Shown here: piece by piece, positions 28,430 to 37,878 of the stretch | How the letters are laid out: every line of letters starts with the position of its first letter | Position numbering within the stretch: the first letter of the stretch is position 1 | DNA from: Acidobacteriota bacterium | GTDB taxonomy: Bacteria; Actinomycetota; Acidimicrobiia; Spongiisociales; UBA5794 | NCBI GenBank assembly: GCA_022562055.1 | Contig: JADFQA010000027.1 | Coordinates: 1 to 45,694, forward strand | Direction: 5' to 3' | DNA: 45,694 nucleotides | The notes under the pieces: model-generated | What the model was told of the DNA's origin: nothing | The model's input: the letters and a program-made list of their open reading frames with translations, nothing else | The model's database searches: none | Position numbers and translations under genes: made by a program

Positions 28430-28454
28430 CCGGCTGATCAGAAGCTAGCTACGG

Positions 28455-28480
28455 AGGGGACGGCCGGTTGGTCGTCCCCT
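28455..28480. terminator. Hairpin terminator between SPFH gene and convergent peptidase gene
   Basis: AGGGGACGGCC pairs with GGTCGTCCCCT (11 bp, one G-T pair) around a GGTT loop. It lies 26 bases after the SPFH stop, between two convergent genes, and could end transcription from both sides, although only a short T-containing tail follows. Confidence 0.65.
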
Positions 28481-28547
28481 CTGTTGATCAACGGGTGCCC
28501 ACAACTTGGCCACAACCCCGCTGGGTCTCCCGACACGGAGACCCAAA

Positions 28548-30654
28548 TCACACCGTGGAGTCCCCGCCCCACGGATCTCCATCGTGCGACCCAGAATCCT
28601 GAGCCTGCATGGGAAGGGCAGCTTCTGCGGTTGAGCTAGCCCACGCGGCATGTCCCACCAGTCGCCGGTGACCGCGCCGCCTGCTGATCAGCAGGATCGA
28701 TAGGCCGACGATCGCGGCAACAAAGAAACCAACCACACCGGCCGCAATCCTCAGCCGCGTCTCCCCTAGAGTCTCGGCGTCGTCGAGAACTTGCGTGGCG
28801 AGCGCTGCATCGATCGGCACAGAGTCAATGTCGCCACGTTCGTAGGCGGCGCGGGCGGCGTCAAGGTTGTCTTGCGGGTCTGCTCCAAGCCACAACCCCA
28901 GTCGCATCGCAAGACTACGATCGGCTGCGACAACATCTTCGGAGGCGGCTAGCGCGTCAAGGCCCCGGTCGTGCTGGTTGATCGATGCCCGCACGGAGCT
29001 AAAACCGCCGCGGGTCATCTCGAAGTCGAGCGAGAACACGTCTTGAGTTGTGAGGCCCATGTCGGTAGCGCGAGCGACGAGCGTCAGCTCGAGTTCGTAG
29101 ACCGCAAGCCCTTCATCCATGCGTTGCACAGCGTCATCGAAATCCCAGTCCCCCATGGATTTGCGGATGAGATACGACGGCTGTCTTCCGGTCGTGGTCT
29201 GGAACGCCTGATACTTCTCGCGCGCAACCCTGCGAGCTTCCAATGTCTTCACCTCGTCTGTCTTCACGACTAGGTCGGCGAAGACATCAGTAGCAGTCTC
29301 GGATTCCCCAATCTCTTCGAAAAGATCGAGAAGGCGGCGCCAATCGTCCGGTTCCGCCCACGTCTCGGGCTCTGGTCGTCCAACGTATGCAATGGTGTCG
29401 CTCGCCGCATACAAGAGCACTTCAGCGAAGGCATCGCGACCAATCTCGGTGGTCAGATCATGGATCACCGACCACGATGCGTTATAGCCGTAGGCCTCGT
29501 GAGCATCCGTGAGATCAGACTGGACGTTCGGAAACACCCAAGCGTTGAGGTTCACAGCGCTCGTATCGAAGGCCGAGACCACGGTTGGAAACTCCCTCTC
29601 GTTGAACACTTCACGCAACACTATGGATGCGGCCTCCTCAGCAAACCCTTCGGTGATCCAACGTCCAACAAACAGATCGTCGTTGAACCAGGCATGCGAC
29701 ATCTCGTGGAGCACGATCTGTCGATCGACTTCCTCACCGATCTCGATCTGGATGCCATCCTCGACAAAAAACCACCCTCCAAACCCGGATATGTTGGGAG
29801 CGATCGACTCGGTGACGACGAGCGTGTCGTCGATCGGCCAGGCCAATCCGACAAGGTCTGCCAACGCGGGGAGCCCAAGTTCGAAAGTGTCAGATACCGT
29901 GTCGTACCATTGGTCATCGCCAGGCCAGTTTCTGATGGTGATGTTCTGGCCAGTGAATTCGTGGTCGGTAATGGTGAGAGCGTCATCGTTGATAGCGCCC
30001 ACCAACACAAACCACTCTTGAGGGTCGGCAATAGCCTTGGCGACTCGAACATCCTTGCCGGCCTCGTCTGTTTCCAGGGTCATACGCTCGCCGTCAAGGC
30101 TCACCTGGTAGTCATCGAGACCAACGAGCCTGACTTCGGCACCATCAGGATCGCCAAATGCAACCAGTTGGAAACCAACAAATGCGGAGTTCACCCGGGT
30201 CGAGTCTTCGGACCGAGGCTCCCCGCCGGGGATCTCGTACGTCACCGTGACCGTACGAGACCGCTTGAAGAAAAGGTTCGAGCGGAAATGCACAAGGGCA
30301 ACCGAAAACGAGTCTTCGTCTTCGGAGTCTTCGACCGTAACACGAAGCTCGCGTGTCCCGTCAAAGGCTGCTATGTTCGCAGCCTCGACTGGTAGCGGAA
30401 CAAAAAAACCCATCGTAGAAGTAGCGGGTCGTGACACCACCCTTCGTCGTGTTCGGCGTAGCGTTTGTCGCCTCGACATCGATGGTCACAGAGATCTTGG
30501 AATCAATGGACACGACTTCGTACGTAGTCACCGCGTCGATGTGCAACCCCTCCGAAGCATCGGCGGTGGGCACCACGACGCCGACAATGGTGACAAGAAT
30601 CGCAAAGGCAAACGAGCGACCCAGCGCACGAGTCACCAAATCCACGACCCTCAC
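28548..30654 (-). pseudogene. Membrane-anchored M1-like zinc metallopeptidase, one frameshift
   Basis: Translation from GTG at 30654 gives a signal peptide (SFAFAILVTIVGVVVPTADA) and a beta-rich domain as far as YFYDGFF. The frame changes at a run of seven T (30413-30419 on the plus strand), and the other frame continues VPLPVEAANIAAFDG to the end at 28548; removing one T restores a protein of about 700 residues. The catalytic motif is VLHEMSHAWFN with WITEGFAEEA downstream, as in M1 gluzincins (HExxH plus Glu), but only 14 residues separate H and E instead of 18. A C-terminal membrane helix (GVVGFFVAAIVGLSILLI) and basic tail anchor it. Either a recent mutation or a homopolymer error. Confidence 0.75.
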
Positions 30655-30711
30655 ATGGATTCTGGCGTCGAATCATGCCGGATACGGGCTGATTCGACGC
30701 CAGAATCCATG
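30654..30711. repeat. Perfect 22-bp inverted repeat with 14-base loop
   Basis: The left arm 30654-30675 (starting CATGGATTCTGGCG) is the exact reverse complement of the right arm 30690-30711. The loop can add three more pairs (GCC/GGC). It fills the space between the lgt stop and the start of the peptidase, both on the minus strand, and its last base is the first base of the peptidase GTG codon. No T-run follows, so a simple terminator is not convincing. Alternatives are a mobile palindromic element or a translation-control hairpin. Confidence 0.95.
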
Positions 30712-30729
30712 GGTTGGACGCTGAGCCTG

Positions 30730-31647
30730 TCAGTCGGCGTCGGCAACCGATTCCTCCGTAGCGCCCAACTTTGCACCTCGCTGAGCGTCCCCCTCTTGCG
30801 AGACGATATCCCCCCGTTTGAACGCGACAAAGAGTGCAACCCCGATCAAACCAGCCCCAAGACCTCCCCATTGGCTTCCCGTAAACGGCCCCATGACCGA
30901 GTCCGCAACCGTCCCAAGCTTGGCAGCGCCGAGGCGGGTGAAATCGATGAGGAACCGCTGAAAGCCGTACCACGCAAGCCACAACGCAAATATCTGCCCA
31001 TAACGAAATCGCCTGCTGCTGCGCACAAGCCAGACAAGCACACCAAGCAATATCGCCGCCCCGATCATGTCGTATAACCATGTTGGGTGATAGATGCCGC
31101 ATATGCCGTTGATAGCTTCGGCCGGACCGCACTCGAGCGAGTCGTGCTGCGGCGAAAGGTCGTTACCGGGCTTGACTGCATACCCAAGAAAAAACGTCGT
31201 TGCTGACCCGAGGTGCTCGACAATGAAGAAGTCCCCGACGCGGCCGACAACGGCGCCGATCGCAAACCCTGGCGCCGCCATGTCAAGCATCGATGCAGTG
31301 TCCATCCCGATACGACGCATCTTGAACCAAGCAACCAAGATGCCTCCGGCGTACCCGCCGAGAATCGAGAAGTCTCCCGCAAGGGATATGGCATCAGAAA
31401 ACTCGTAGCCGACGTCTCCGATGTGCGCCGGAACGGTGAAAAACCGGGCGCCGAGAATGGCGCCAACAAGACCCCAAGTCAGCACGCTGGAAACCTTGTC
31501 CGTATCGAATCCACGCCGTTGAGCGGCCTTGATGAGGAGTCCTGCGCCGACGATAAAACCGAGGCCTGCAAAGAGTCCATGGAGTGACAACGCAAGGGGG
31601 CCGAGTTCGAAAATCGGGACTGGGGGGTATGAGATAGATGCAATCAT
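30730..31647 (-). CDS. lgt: Prolipoprotein diacylglyceryl transferase
   Basis: A 305-residue integral membrane enzyme, about seven membrane segments. It transfers diacylglycerol from phosphatidylglycerol to the lipobox Cys of prolipoproteins, such as the two binding proteins encoded in this window. Recognised motifs are SLHGLFAGLGFIVG, GARFFTVP, SILGGYAGGI and HPTWLYDMI (family HPTQLYE), with RFLIDFTRLG near the C-terminus. The signature GRxGNF reads GRVGDFFIVEHLG, with Asp for the usual Asn, probably a lineage variant. The C-terminal tail is hydrophilic and acidic. The 22-bp inverted repeat follows its stop. Confidence 0.93.
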   Translation of the reverse strand: MIASISYPPVPIFELGPLALSLHGLFAGLGFIVGAGLLIKAAQRRGFDTDKVSSVLTWGLVGAILGARFFTVPAHIGDVGYEFSDAISLAGDFSILGGYAGGILVAWFKMRRIGMDTASMLDMAAPGFAIGAVVGRVGDFFIVEHLGSATTFFLGYAVKPGNDLSPQHDSLECGPAEAINGICGIYHPTWLYDMIGAAILLGVLVWLVRSSRRFRYGQIFALWLAWYGFQRFLIDFTRLGAAKLGTVADSVMGPFTGSQWGGLGAGLIGVALFVAFKRGDIVSQEGDAQRGAKLGATEESVADAD

Positions 31648-31822
31648 GCTGACAGCCTATTGCATTTGCCACGCTTGCGCAGGTCGAACCACATCGATTG
31701 CCGCGGCTGGCACGCACCGAAGATCCTCGACCACGAACTGATGGAGCTGCCAGATCCCCACCGCCCAACGGCACTCCGCTACGCTGCCTGTCAACGCAAC
31801 CCAGAGCCAGGAGACCTCGTAC

Positions 31823-32968
31823 ATGTCGATGAAGGACCGAGCAGAGCAAGCGTTCGACGCGGTGCAATCAGAACTCCACACCATCTCGCAGTGGATGTAC
31901 GACAACCCGGAAACAGCGTTCGAGGAGTTCGCCATTTCCGCCCGACTCGCCTCGTTCCTCGGACAGAACGGTTTCACGGTTGACTATCCAGCATGGGGTC
32001 TGGAAACGTGTTTCGATGCGGTTGCGGGTAGTGGAGGTCCAGAGGTCATCATCTGTGCCGAATACGACGCGCTACCCGAAGTTGGCCACGCCTGCGGACA
32101 CAACATCATCGCTGCCGCGGCACTAGGTGCCGGCGTCGCCCTTGCATCTGTGGCTGACGAACTCGCTATTCGCATCAGGGTTCTTGGCACGCCGGCCGAG
32201 GAAGCTTACGGCGGCAAAGTCGATCTTATCAACGCGGGTGCGTTCAAGAGTGGTACGGTCGCCATGATGATCCATCCGGCACCACACGATGTTGTGGACC
32301 CCAACTTTCTCGCCGTTGCACACATCGACATCGAATTCACTGGCAAGGAATCGCATGCATCGTTCGCACCACAGCTCGGTGTCAACGCCTTAGACGCCGC
32401 CGTGCAGGCGTACAACAACGTCTCGATGCTGCGCCAAGCGATCTACCCGACGGACAAGATCCACGGCGTGATCACCTACGGCGGTGGCGTGCCAAATGTC
32501 ATTCCAGCGTTCACGTCGATGTCGTGGTACGTCCGAGCCGCGACCAAGGAACGGCTCGACGAACTCTACGCCCAAGTGATCGCCTGCTTCGAGGCGGCAG
32601 CCACCGCGACCCGAAACACCCTCGAAGTGAAGAGCCGCGGCCATGTCTACAAGGACATTCAGAACAACAAGGTCATGGCAGACCTCTATGCGGACAACAG
32701 CGCATCGCTTGGACGCACAATGGGCAGAGGCGCGGATTATGACCCAAGCGCCGCCGGATCGACCGATATGGGCAACGTATCGCACGAGCTACCGACGATC
32801 CACCCAATGCTGGACATCCACTCGAACGGCGCTGTAAACCACCAGAAAGAGTTCGCTGCCCACACAACAACGGCAGACGGTCAGCAGGCCATCCGAGATG
32901 GAGCGCTTGCAATGGCGTATACCGCCATCGATCTTGCGGAAGGTGACCGTTGGGAAGAACTCGGGTAG
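31823..32968 (+). CDS. M20 family metallopeptidase/amidohydrolase
   Basis: A 381-residue dinuclear-metal amidohydrolase of the M20 family, closest in look to the M20D aminoacylase/aminobenzoyl-glutamate hydrolase group. The metal-binding segment CAEYDALPEVGHACGHN and the Glu-Glu motif GTPAEEAYGGK are present; the dimerisation domain (SHASFAPQLGVNALDAAVQAYNN) and VSHELPTIHPML complete the site. No signal peptide, so cytoplasmic. CAGGAG lies 10 bases before the ATG at 31823. The acyl-amino-acid or peptide substrate is not determined. The YbaK-like gene begins two bases after the stop. Confidence 0.93.
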   Translation: MSMKDRAEQAFDAVQSELHTISQWMYDNPETAFEEFAISARLASFLGQNGFTVDYPAWGLETCFDAVAGSGGPEVIICAEYDALPEVGHACGHNIIAAAALGAGVALASVADELAIRIRVLGTPAEEAYGGKVDLINAGAFKSGTVAMMIHPAPHDVVDPNFLAVAHIDIEFTGKESHASFAPQLGVNALDAAVQAYNNVSMLRQAIYPTDKIHGVITYGGGVPNVIPAFTSMSWYVRAATKERLDELYAQVIACFEAAATATRNTLEVKSRGHVYKDIQNNKVMADLYADNSASLGRTMGRGADYDPSAAGSTDMGNVSHELPTIHPMLDIHSNGAVNHQKEFAAHTTTADGQQAIRDGALAMAYTAIDLAEGDRWEELG

Positions 32969-32970
32969 TT

Positions 32971-33449
32971 GTGCCCGAGAAGACCAACGCCATGAGGGCG
33001 CTCGACGCAGCAACGGTCAACTACAGCGTGCATGAGTATGCCCTAGCCGAAGATGAGTTTTCGGCGGTAGCCGTGGCCGATCAACTCGGGCTACCGCATG
33101 GGCAAGTCTTCAAGACACTCTGTGTCCAAGCCAGCACGGGCGAGTACTGCTTTGCGATCGTCCCGGCAGGCACCAACCTGAGCCTCAAGGCGCTGGCGAA
33201 GGCAGCCGGCCACAAAAAGGTCGAGATGGTGCCGGTCCGTGATGTACGAGCGGTCACCGGGTACCCACGAGGATCGGTGACGGTCATGGCCGCGAGAAAG
33301 ATATTCCAGTCTACGTCGACACCTCAGCGCAGACATGGGACAAGATCGCAGTCTCAGCAGGGACGAGTGGTCTCCAGCTATTGCTCGTACCAGCAGCGTA
33401 TCTGAGGGTCACATCCGCGAAGCTGATCCCGATTGCCCACGGACCCTGA
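32971..33449 (+). pseudogene. ybaK: YbaK-like aminoacyl-tRNA deacylase, frameshifted near the 3' end
   Basis: From GTG 32971 the protein is a YbaK/EbsC-type Cys-tRNA(Pro) deacylase: ALDAATVNYSVHEYALAED, LPHGQVFKTLCVQAS, and the GTNLSLKALAKAAGHKKVEMV core. After VTVMAARK (about 33300) the frame breaks. The next frame gives DIPVYVDTSAQTWDKIAVSAG, then SGLQLLLVPAAYLRV and KLIPIAHGP to TGA at 33447-33449, the normal C-terminus. One missing G (AAGGAT read as AAGAT) explains it. As read the protein ends in a wrong tail at 33405. It may be a real mutation or an assembly error. Confidence 0.85.
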
Positions 33450-33522
33450 CACTAAGACCCCCTTCATTCGAGCCTCGGGCACCAGCCTCGGATCGATTTA
33501 CACAGCAGCCCGTTGTCGACGA

Positions 33523-34269
33523 TTACAGGATCTGGCTGAGGAACAGCTTCGTCCGGTCGTGCTGTGGGTTCTCGAAGAAGTGTTCGGGCGTTCCTTCTTC
33601 GACGACGAGTCCGTAGTCGAAGAACAACACTCGGTCGGCAACCTCTCTTGCGAAGCCCATCTCGTGGGTCACAACGATCATCGTCATCCCAGTCTCCGCA
33701 AGTTCCTTCATGACATCGAGGACTTCCTTGATCATTTCAGGGTCGAGCGCCGAAGTCGGCTCGTCGAACAGCATGATCTTTGGCTTCATCGCCAGAGCCC
33801 GTGCAATGGCAACGCGCTGCTGTTGACCGCCGGAGAGCTGTCCCGGAAACTTCTCGGATTGCTCGGGGATACCCACTCGCTCGAGGAGAGCTTGTACGTC
33901 TTCTTCAACTTCGGCGCGGGGCAGCTTGCGAACCCACAGTGGGGCCAGGGCGATGTTGTCGAAGACGGTGAGGTGTGGGAACAGGTTGAACTGTTGGAAC
34001 ACCATGCCGACCTCAGAGCGGATCTTGTCGATGTTACGAACATCGTTCGTCAACTCGATCCCGTCCACAATGATCGTGCCCTCTTGATGAGCTTCAAGCC
34101 GGTTGATACACCGAATGAACGTGGACTTTCCGGAACCAGAAGGGCCGATGACAACGACCACTTCCTTTTCCTTGACGACAGCGTCCACTCCCTTGAGAGC
34201 CTGAAAGTCACCGAACCACTTCTTCACGCCTTCACAGACGATCATGTCTTTATTGCCTTGTACGCTCAT
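33523..34269 (-). CDS. Amino acid ABC transporter ATPase (GlnQ/AapP type)
   Basis: A 248-residue ABC ATPase of the polar amino-acid family. Walker [11 protein letters not shown]-loop [13 protein letters not shown], signature [15 protein letters not shown], Walker [14 protein letters not shown] and switch His in [11 protein letters not shown] are all present and standard. It is the last gene of the minus-strand importer operon, 18 bases after the permease gene. The transported amino acid is unknown; the AapJQMP-like gene set suggests a broad or polar amino-acid substrate. Confidence 0.97.
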   Translation of the reverse strand: MSVQGNKDMIVCEGVKKWFGDFQALKGVDAVVKEKEVVVVIGPSGSGKSTFIRCINRLEAHQEGTIIVDGIELTNDVRNIDKIRSEVGMVFQQFNLFPHLTVFDNIALAPLWVRKLPRAEVEEDVQALLERVGIPEQSEKFPGQLSGGQQQRVAIARALAMKPKIMLFDEPTSALDPEMIKEVLDVMKELAETGMTMIVVTHEMGFAREVADRVLFFDYGLVVEEGTPEHFFENPQHDRTKLFLSQIL

Positions 34270-34287
34270 CTCAACTCCTCTAGACCT

Positions 34288-36171
34288 TTACCGCTCACCG
34301 ACGCCGAGCTTCTTCTCAAGACGTTGGCTCATCCGGGACACCGTGAAGGTGAACATCCAGTAGACAAACGCCGCGAAAATCAGGGGCTCAAGGAACACCC
34401 CAATAAAGTTATACGGCCGCGACTGCTGGTTGATCGCCTGTCTTGCGATGTGCAAGAAATCAAACAAACCTACGATCGTCACCAACGACGTGTCCTTGAA
34501 AATCGCGATGACCTGACCGACAAGGGCTGGGATCACTGCACGTAGTGCTTGCGGCAATGTGATGAACACCGTCATTTGCAACGTCGTCATGCCTAGGGCC
34601 TTGGCGGCTTCGGCCTGGCCACTGCCGACGGCCTGCAATCCGCCTCTGACATTCTCGGCGAGGTACGCAGCCGAGAACAGTGTCATAAAGATCAATGCCC
34701 GCATCACCAGCGACAAGCTAACGCCGGCCGGAAGGGCAACCGGCAACATGACGACAGCTACGAGTAGCCAAGTGATTAGCGGCACACCGCGAACGACCTC
34801 AATGTAGACAGTACTCATCATGCGGAAAATCGGCATTGACGAGGTCCGACCCAGGGCGAGCAAGACGCCCAGCGGGAAAGACAACACAATTGCGGTGATT
34901 GAGAGTAAGAACGTCAAGCCAAGACCGCCGATGAAGAAACTCACCTGAACATCGACGGTCGACACGGTTGTGATAATGATCACCGCGAAAGCAATGACAA
35001 CTGCAGTGACCGCCCATCCAATCGCATATCGGACTAGGGCTCTGCCAGCCCCACCAAAGGTTGGAGCGGCGAGCGCGAATAGGGCAAATGCAGCCAAGAG
35101 AATTCGGAAATTGAACGGTTCGATGAAGGGTGTCAACCCGTCAGGTATAGGAAGGATGCCCGGGAACGCGAAAACGACGAAGGCAACAACACCCACGATC
35201 GAAGCGAGGGCACCTCTCGCCTCTCCGGCTTCGGGTGACCCGAACCACAGAAGGGCGAATGCCCCGAGCACGGCGAACACCGCACCGGTCACCATAAACT
35301 TCACCAAGGTGTCAGAGTTAATTTGGGGATCGCGCAGAATCACAAGGGCGATAACGGGGAGAGACACCGAAAACGCAATCGTCAGCCACCTTCTGACTCG
35401 GGACTGATCGCCCTCAAAATTTGTGCGCAGATAGCTCACCACCACAAAAGTGGCGATTGTCAGAGCAAAGATGTACATCCACGGGTTTGCGGTGGTCTTG
35501 GCAATTGGTAATGCGTCGAGAATCCGGTCCGCCGGGACCTCGGGAGGACCTGCCCCCTCGATCGGAAACGCCAGTGTCGCAGTCTGCAAGAACACGATGA
35601 TCGCAACCATCGCACCGCCCACCAACCCCATGATTGGAATAGATTGAGCCTTACGCGTCTGCTCAGGCAAGCGCCCGAGGATCAATCCGCCACCCAGCGC
35701 AACGACACCGCCGATGCCCCAGAACCACGCGCTACCGACGGTTTGCCATTTCTCCGCACCGTCTGGCAGAAGAGCGGTTATCGCCAACAAGATAATCCCG
35801 ACGCCAATCAGGAGTTTGGCGAGATCCCGAGGTGCGATCTTCCCGCCAGCCTTATTCCAAGCAAGCATCGCTGCGATCAGGACAAACACGATGCCGACAG
35901 AAATCCACACCCGATGGATCTGTTCCTGGGGATACGACTGCACCATGAGGAGGCGGAGATTTGCAGTTACCGCGTCCCATCGGCGATCAGGGGCGAACCC
36001 CCACGAGACTGCGGACACGAACGAAAACAATGCGATGACTATTGACACAACCGAAAGCACGCCTGAACCCACCGACGAAAAGAGGTTCTCGCGCAGCCAC
36101 AGGACGGGACCACCAGGCGGAGGCTCTGGCGGAAGCTCTAGGACGTCGAGAGGTGAGAGATGGTCAGTCAT
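34288..36171 (-). CDS. Amino acid ABC permease (AapM-like) with about 400-residue extra membrane region
   Basis: A 627-residue protein. The permease core is C-terminal, about residues 410-620, with YIEVVRGVPLITWLL and the ATPase-contact motif EAAKALGMTTLQMTVFITLPQALRAV (about 521-546). The first 400 residues are hydrophobic, with about ten predicted membrane segments. AapM-type permeases have a shorter N-terminal extension, so this one is unusually long. It starts one base after the stop of the other permease, indicating coupled translation. The role of the extension (assembly, regulation or a fused transporter) cannot be told from sequence. Confidence 0.9.
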   Translation of the reverse strand: MTDHLSPLDVLELPPEPPPGGPVLWLRENLFSSVGSGVLSVVSIVIALFSFVSAVSWGFAPDRRWDAVTANLRLLMVQSYPQEQIHRVWISVGIVFVLIAAMLAWNKAGGKIAPRDLAKLLIGVGIILLAITALLPDGAEKWQTVGSAWFWGIGGVVALGGGLILGRLPEQTRKAQSIPIMGLVGGAMVAIIVFLQTATLAFPIEGAGPPEVPADRILDALPIAKTTANPWMYIFALTIATFVVVSYLRTNFEGDQSRVRRWLTIAFSVSLPVIALVILRDPQINSDTLVKFMVTGAVFAVLGAFALLWFGSPEAGEARGALASIVGVVAFVVFAFPGILPIPDGLTPFIEPFNFRILLAAFALFALAAPTFGGAGRALVRYAIGWAVTAVVIAFAVIIITTVSTVDVQVSFFIGGLGLTFLLSITAIVLSFPLGVLLALGRTSSMPIFRMMSTVYIEVVRGVPLITWLLVAVVMLPVALPAGVSLSLVMRALIFMTLFSAAYLAENVRGGLQAVGSGQAEAAKALGMTTLQMTVFITLPQALRAVIPALVGQVIAIFKDTSLVTIVGLFDFLHIARQAINQQSRPYNFIGVFLEPLIFAAFVYWMFTFTVSRMSQRLEKKLGVGER

Positions 36172-36172
36172 A

Positions 36173-37723
36173 TCAACGCTCCACCAGTGCCATTCGTCGG
36201 TTGTACCAGTTCACGACCGCGGATAACGACAAACTGAGGGTGAGGTAGAAAATCATCCACACAAGCACGATCGGCAATGACTGGCCCGTCTGATTCATCA
36301 ACGTCGAACCAACAGCAACAATCTCGGCGAAAGACACAGCAGTCCCGAGCGATGTGTTCTTCGCAAGGTTGAGGTATTGGTTTCCAAGCGGCGGAAGGAT
36401 GATGCGGAACGCTTGCGGCAGAATGATCAACCGCAGATACTGCGAACGCTTGAGACCGAGCGCTTGGGAGGCCTCCGTCTGCCCCTTGGCTACGGCGAGA
36501 ATCCCACCACGAACGATCTCGGCTATGAACGAAGCGGTATACAGCGTGACCGCCACCCACACCGAGAAGAACGCGACAGTTGCGAGAATGCCTGTGGTCC
36601 CGTATTGCACGAACCCGCCAGTCCCTCGCAGCTCGACGACCGGCTGCTGAACGACGAGCGGCGCACCCGAATCGCCGGTGAACTTGTCAGCAAACCAGTG
36701 GAACAAGTTGGCAACGCCATCTCGCAGTATCTCCGCGACGTTAGCAATCTCACCGCTTGGCTTGGTGAGATCGGTGCTTCCCAGTTTGAATGCAATCCAC
36801 ACAGCTACGACGGCAGAAAAGCCCGCAAAGATAATCCGGAAAATGTCGTCGTCGGTGAACTTGCCGAGTCCGGCAGGAGTGCGTTTGGAATCTAGAAACC
36901 GCTTGATCCACCAAGTCGCCGCCGCCACGGCAAGTGCAGCAAGCCCTGCCGACACCAAACCGGACGGGATTCCACCAATCGCGTCGCCGATGCCGTCCCA
37001 CAGACCACTCAAGAATCCCAAAATTGGATGGGCGAACCACCCGACAATCGCAACCCCAAGGACCGTGAGGAATGCAAACAACCCGGAGTGGCCAGCTTCG
37101 CCGGTGGCGTCTTGATGTGCCCGGCGCTTTTTCGCGACCTTGCGGGCAAGGTAGATTCCGAAGGCCACGATCATCAGCCATGGCCAGAACCCAGTGGATG
37201 GAAACACCCACGTCGATGCAATTCCCTTGTTCGACACCGAAAACAGCTTGGTCCCGATCGTGTCCTCGGTGAGACCGGGCCTCGAGATCAGTAGAGCCTG
37301 CCAGAAGAATATCTGGAGGAGCAACGGAATGTTACGAATCGTCTCGACATACAGTCCCGCCAGTTTGCTCACAATGAAGTTGCTCGACAACCGGGCGATC
37401 CCGATTACGGTGCCGAGGATTGTTGCCGCAATGATCCCCGAGAAGGCAACTCGAAGCGTGTTGAGGGCACCGACGGCCATGATTCTGAGACCGCTGTCGG
37501 GTTGCAAGTCAAAACCCTCGCGGACGGCGAAACCTGGTGGGCTGCCGAGCCAGTCGAATCCGAAGCTGATGTTCGACCGCCTGAAGTTCTCCGAAGCCTC
37601 GTTACCGAGAATCCTGAAGAACAGCAGCACGAGCGCTAGCACACCGAGCTGTGCCAGCCACTTGAGAACCGTGGCGTCCCGCCAAAACGGGGGCCGCTCC
37701 TGGGTGCGCACGGTTACCGCCAA
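36173..37723 (-). CDS. Amino acid ABC permease (AapQ-like) with large insertion
   Basis: A 516-residue permease split by an insertion. The first part of the pore (VGALNTLRVAFSGIIAATILGTVIGIARLS, YVETIRNIPLLLQIFFWQ) lies at about 83-150 and the second, with FIAEIVRGGILAVAKGQTEASQALGL, PQAFRIILPPLGNQYLNLAKNTSL, at about 397-470. The 230-odd residues between have further hydrophobic segments. AapQ-type proteins are known to carry an insertion here, but this one is longer than usual. It pairs with the permease encoded next and is preceded by the binding-protein gene and a strong hairpin. Confidence 0.9.
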   Translation of the reverse strand: MAVTVRTQERPPFWRDATVLKWLAQLGVLALVLLFFRILGNEASENFRRSNISFGFDWLGSPPGFAVREGFDLQPDSGLRIMAVGALNTLRVAFSGIIAATILGTVIGIARLSSNFIVSKLAGLYVETIRNIPLLLQIFFWQALLISRPGLTEDTIGTKLFSVSNKGIASTWVFPSTGFWPWLMIVAFGIYLARKVAKKRRAHQDATGEAGHSGLFAFLTVLGVAIVGWFAHPILGFLSGLWDGIGDAIGGIPSGLVSAGLAALAVAAATWWIKRFLDSKRTPAGLGKFTDDDIFRIIFAGFSAVVAVWIAFKLGSTDLTKPSGEIANVAEILRDGVANLFHWFADKFTGDSGAPLVVQQPVVELRGTGGFVQYGTTGILATVAFFSVWVAVTLYTASFIAEIVRGGILAVAKGQTEASQALGLKRSQYLRLIILPQAFRIILPPLGNQYLNLAKNTSLGTAVSFAEIVAVGSTLMNQTGQSLPIVLVWMIFYLTLSLSLSAVVNWYNRRMALVER

Positions 37724-37878
37724 GTCCTGGATCCTTTCTAGACAACGGATAGTGGGTGATCGTCACGGTAACTTAGCTAGCCGAACGTGTCATGCGCCAC
37801 TAGCTAGACGACCCTTACGAACACGACAGTCACTGGCGGGCGAAAAACGGACCCTAGCGGAGGCAAAACAGCCAAACG

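Noticed and set aside
29460-30395. Open frame of 311 codons on the plus strand over the peptidase gene
   Set aside because: Antisense to the catalytic domain of the M1-like peptidase; the minus-strand protein is the coherent one.
33433-34545. Open frame of 370 codons on the plus strand over the amino-acid ATPase
   Set aside because: It is antisense to a perfect ABC ATPase and has no recognisable domain.
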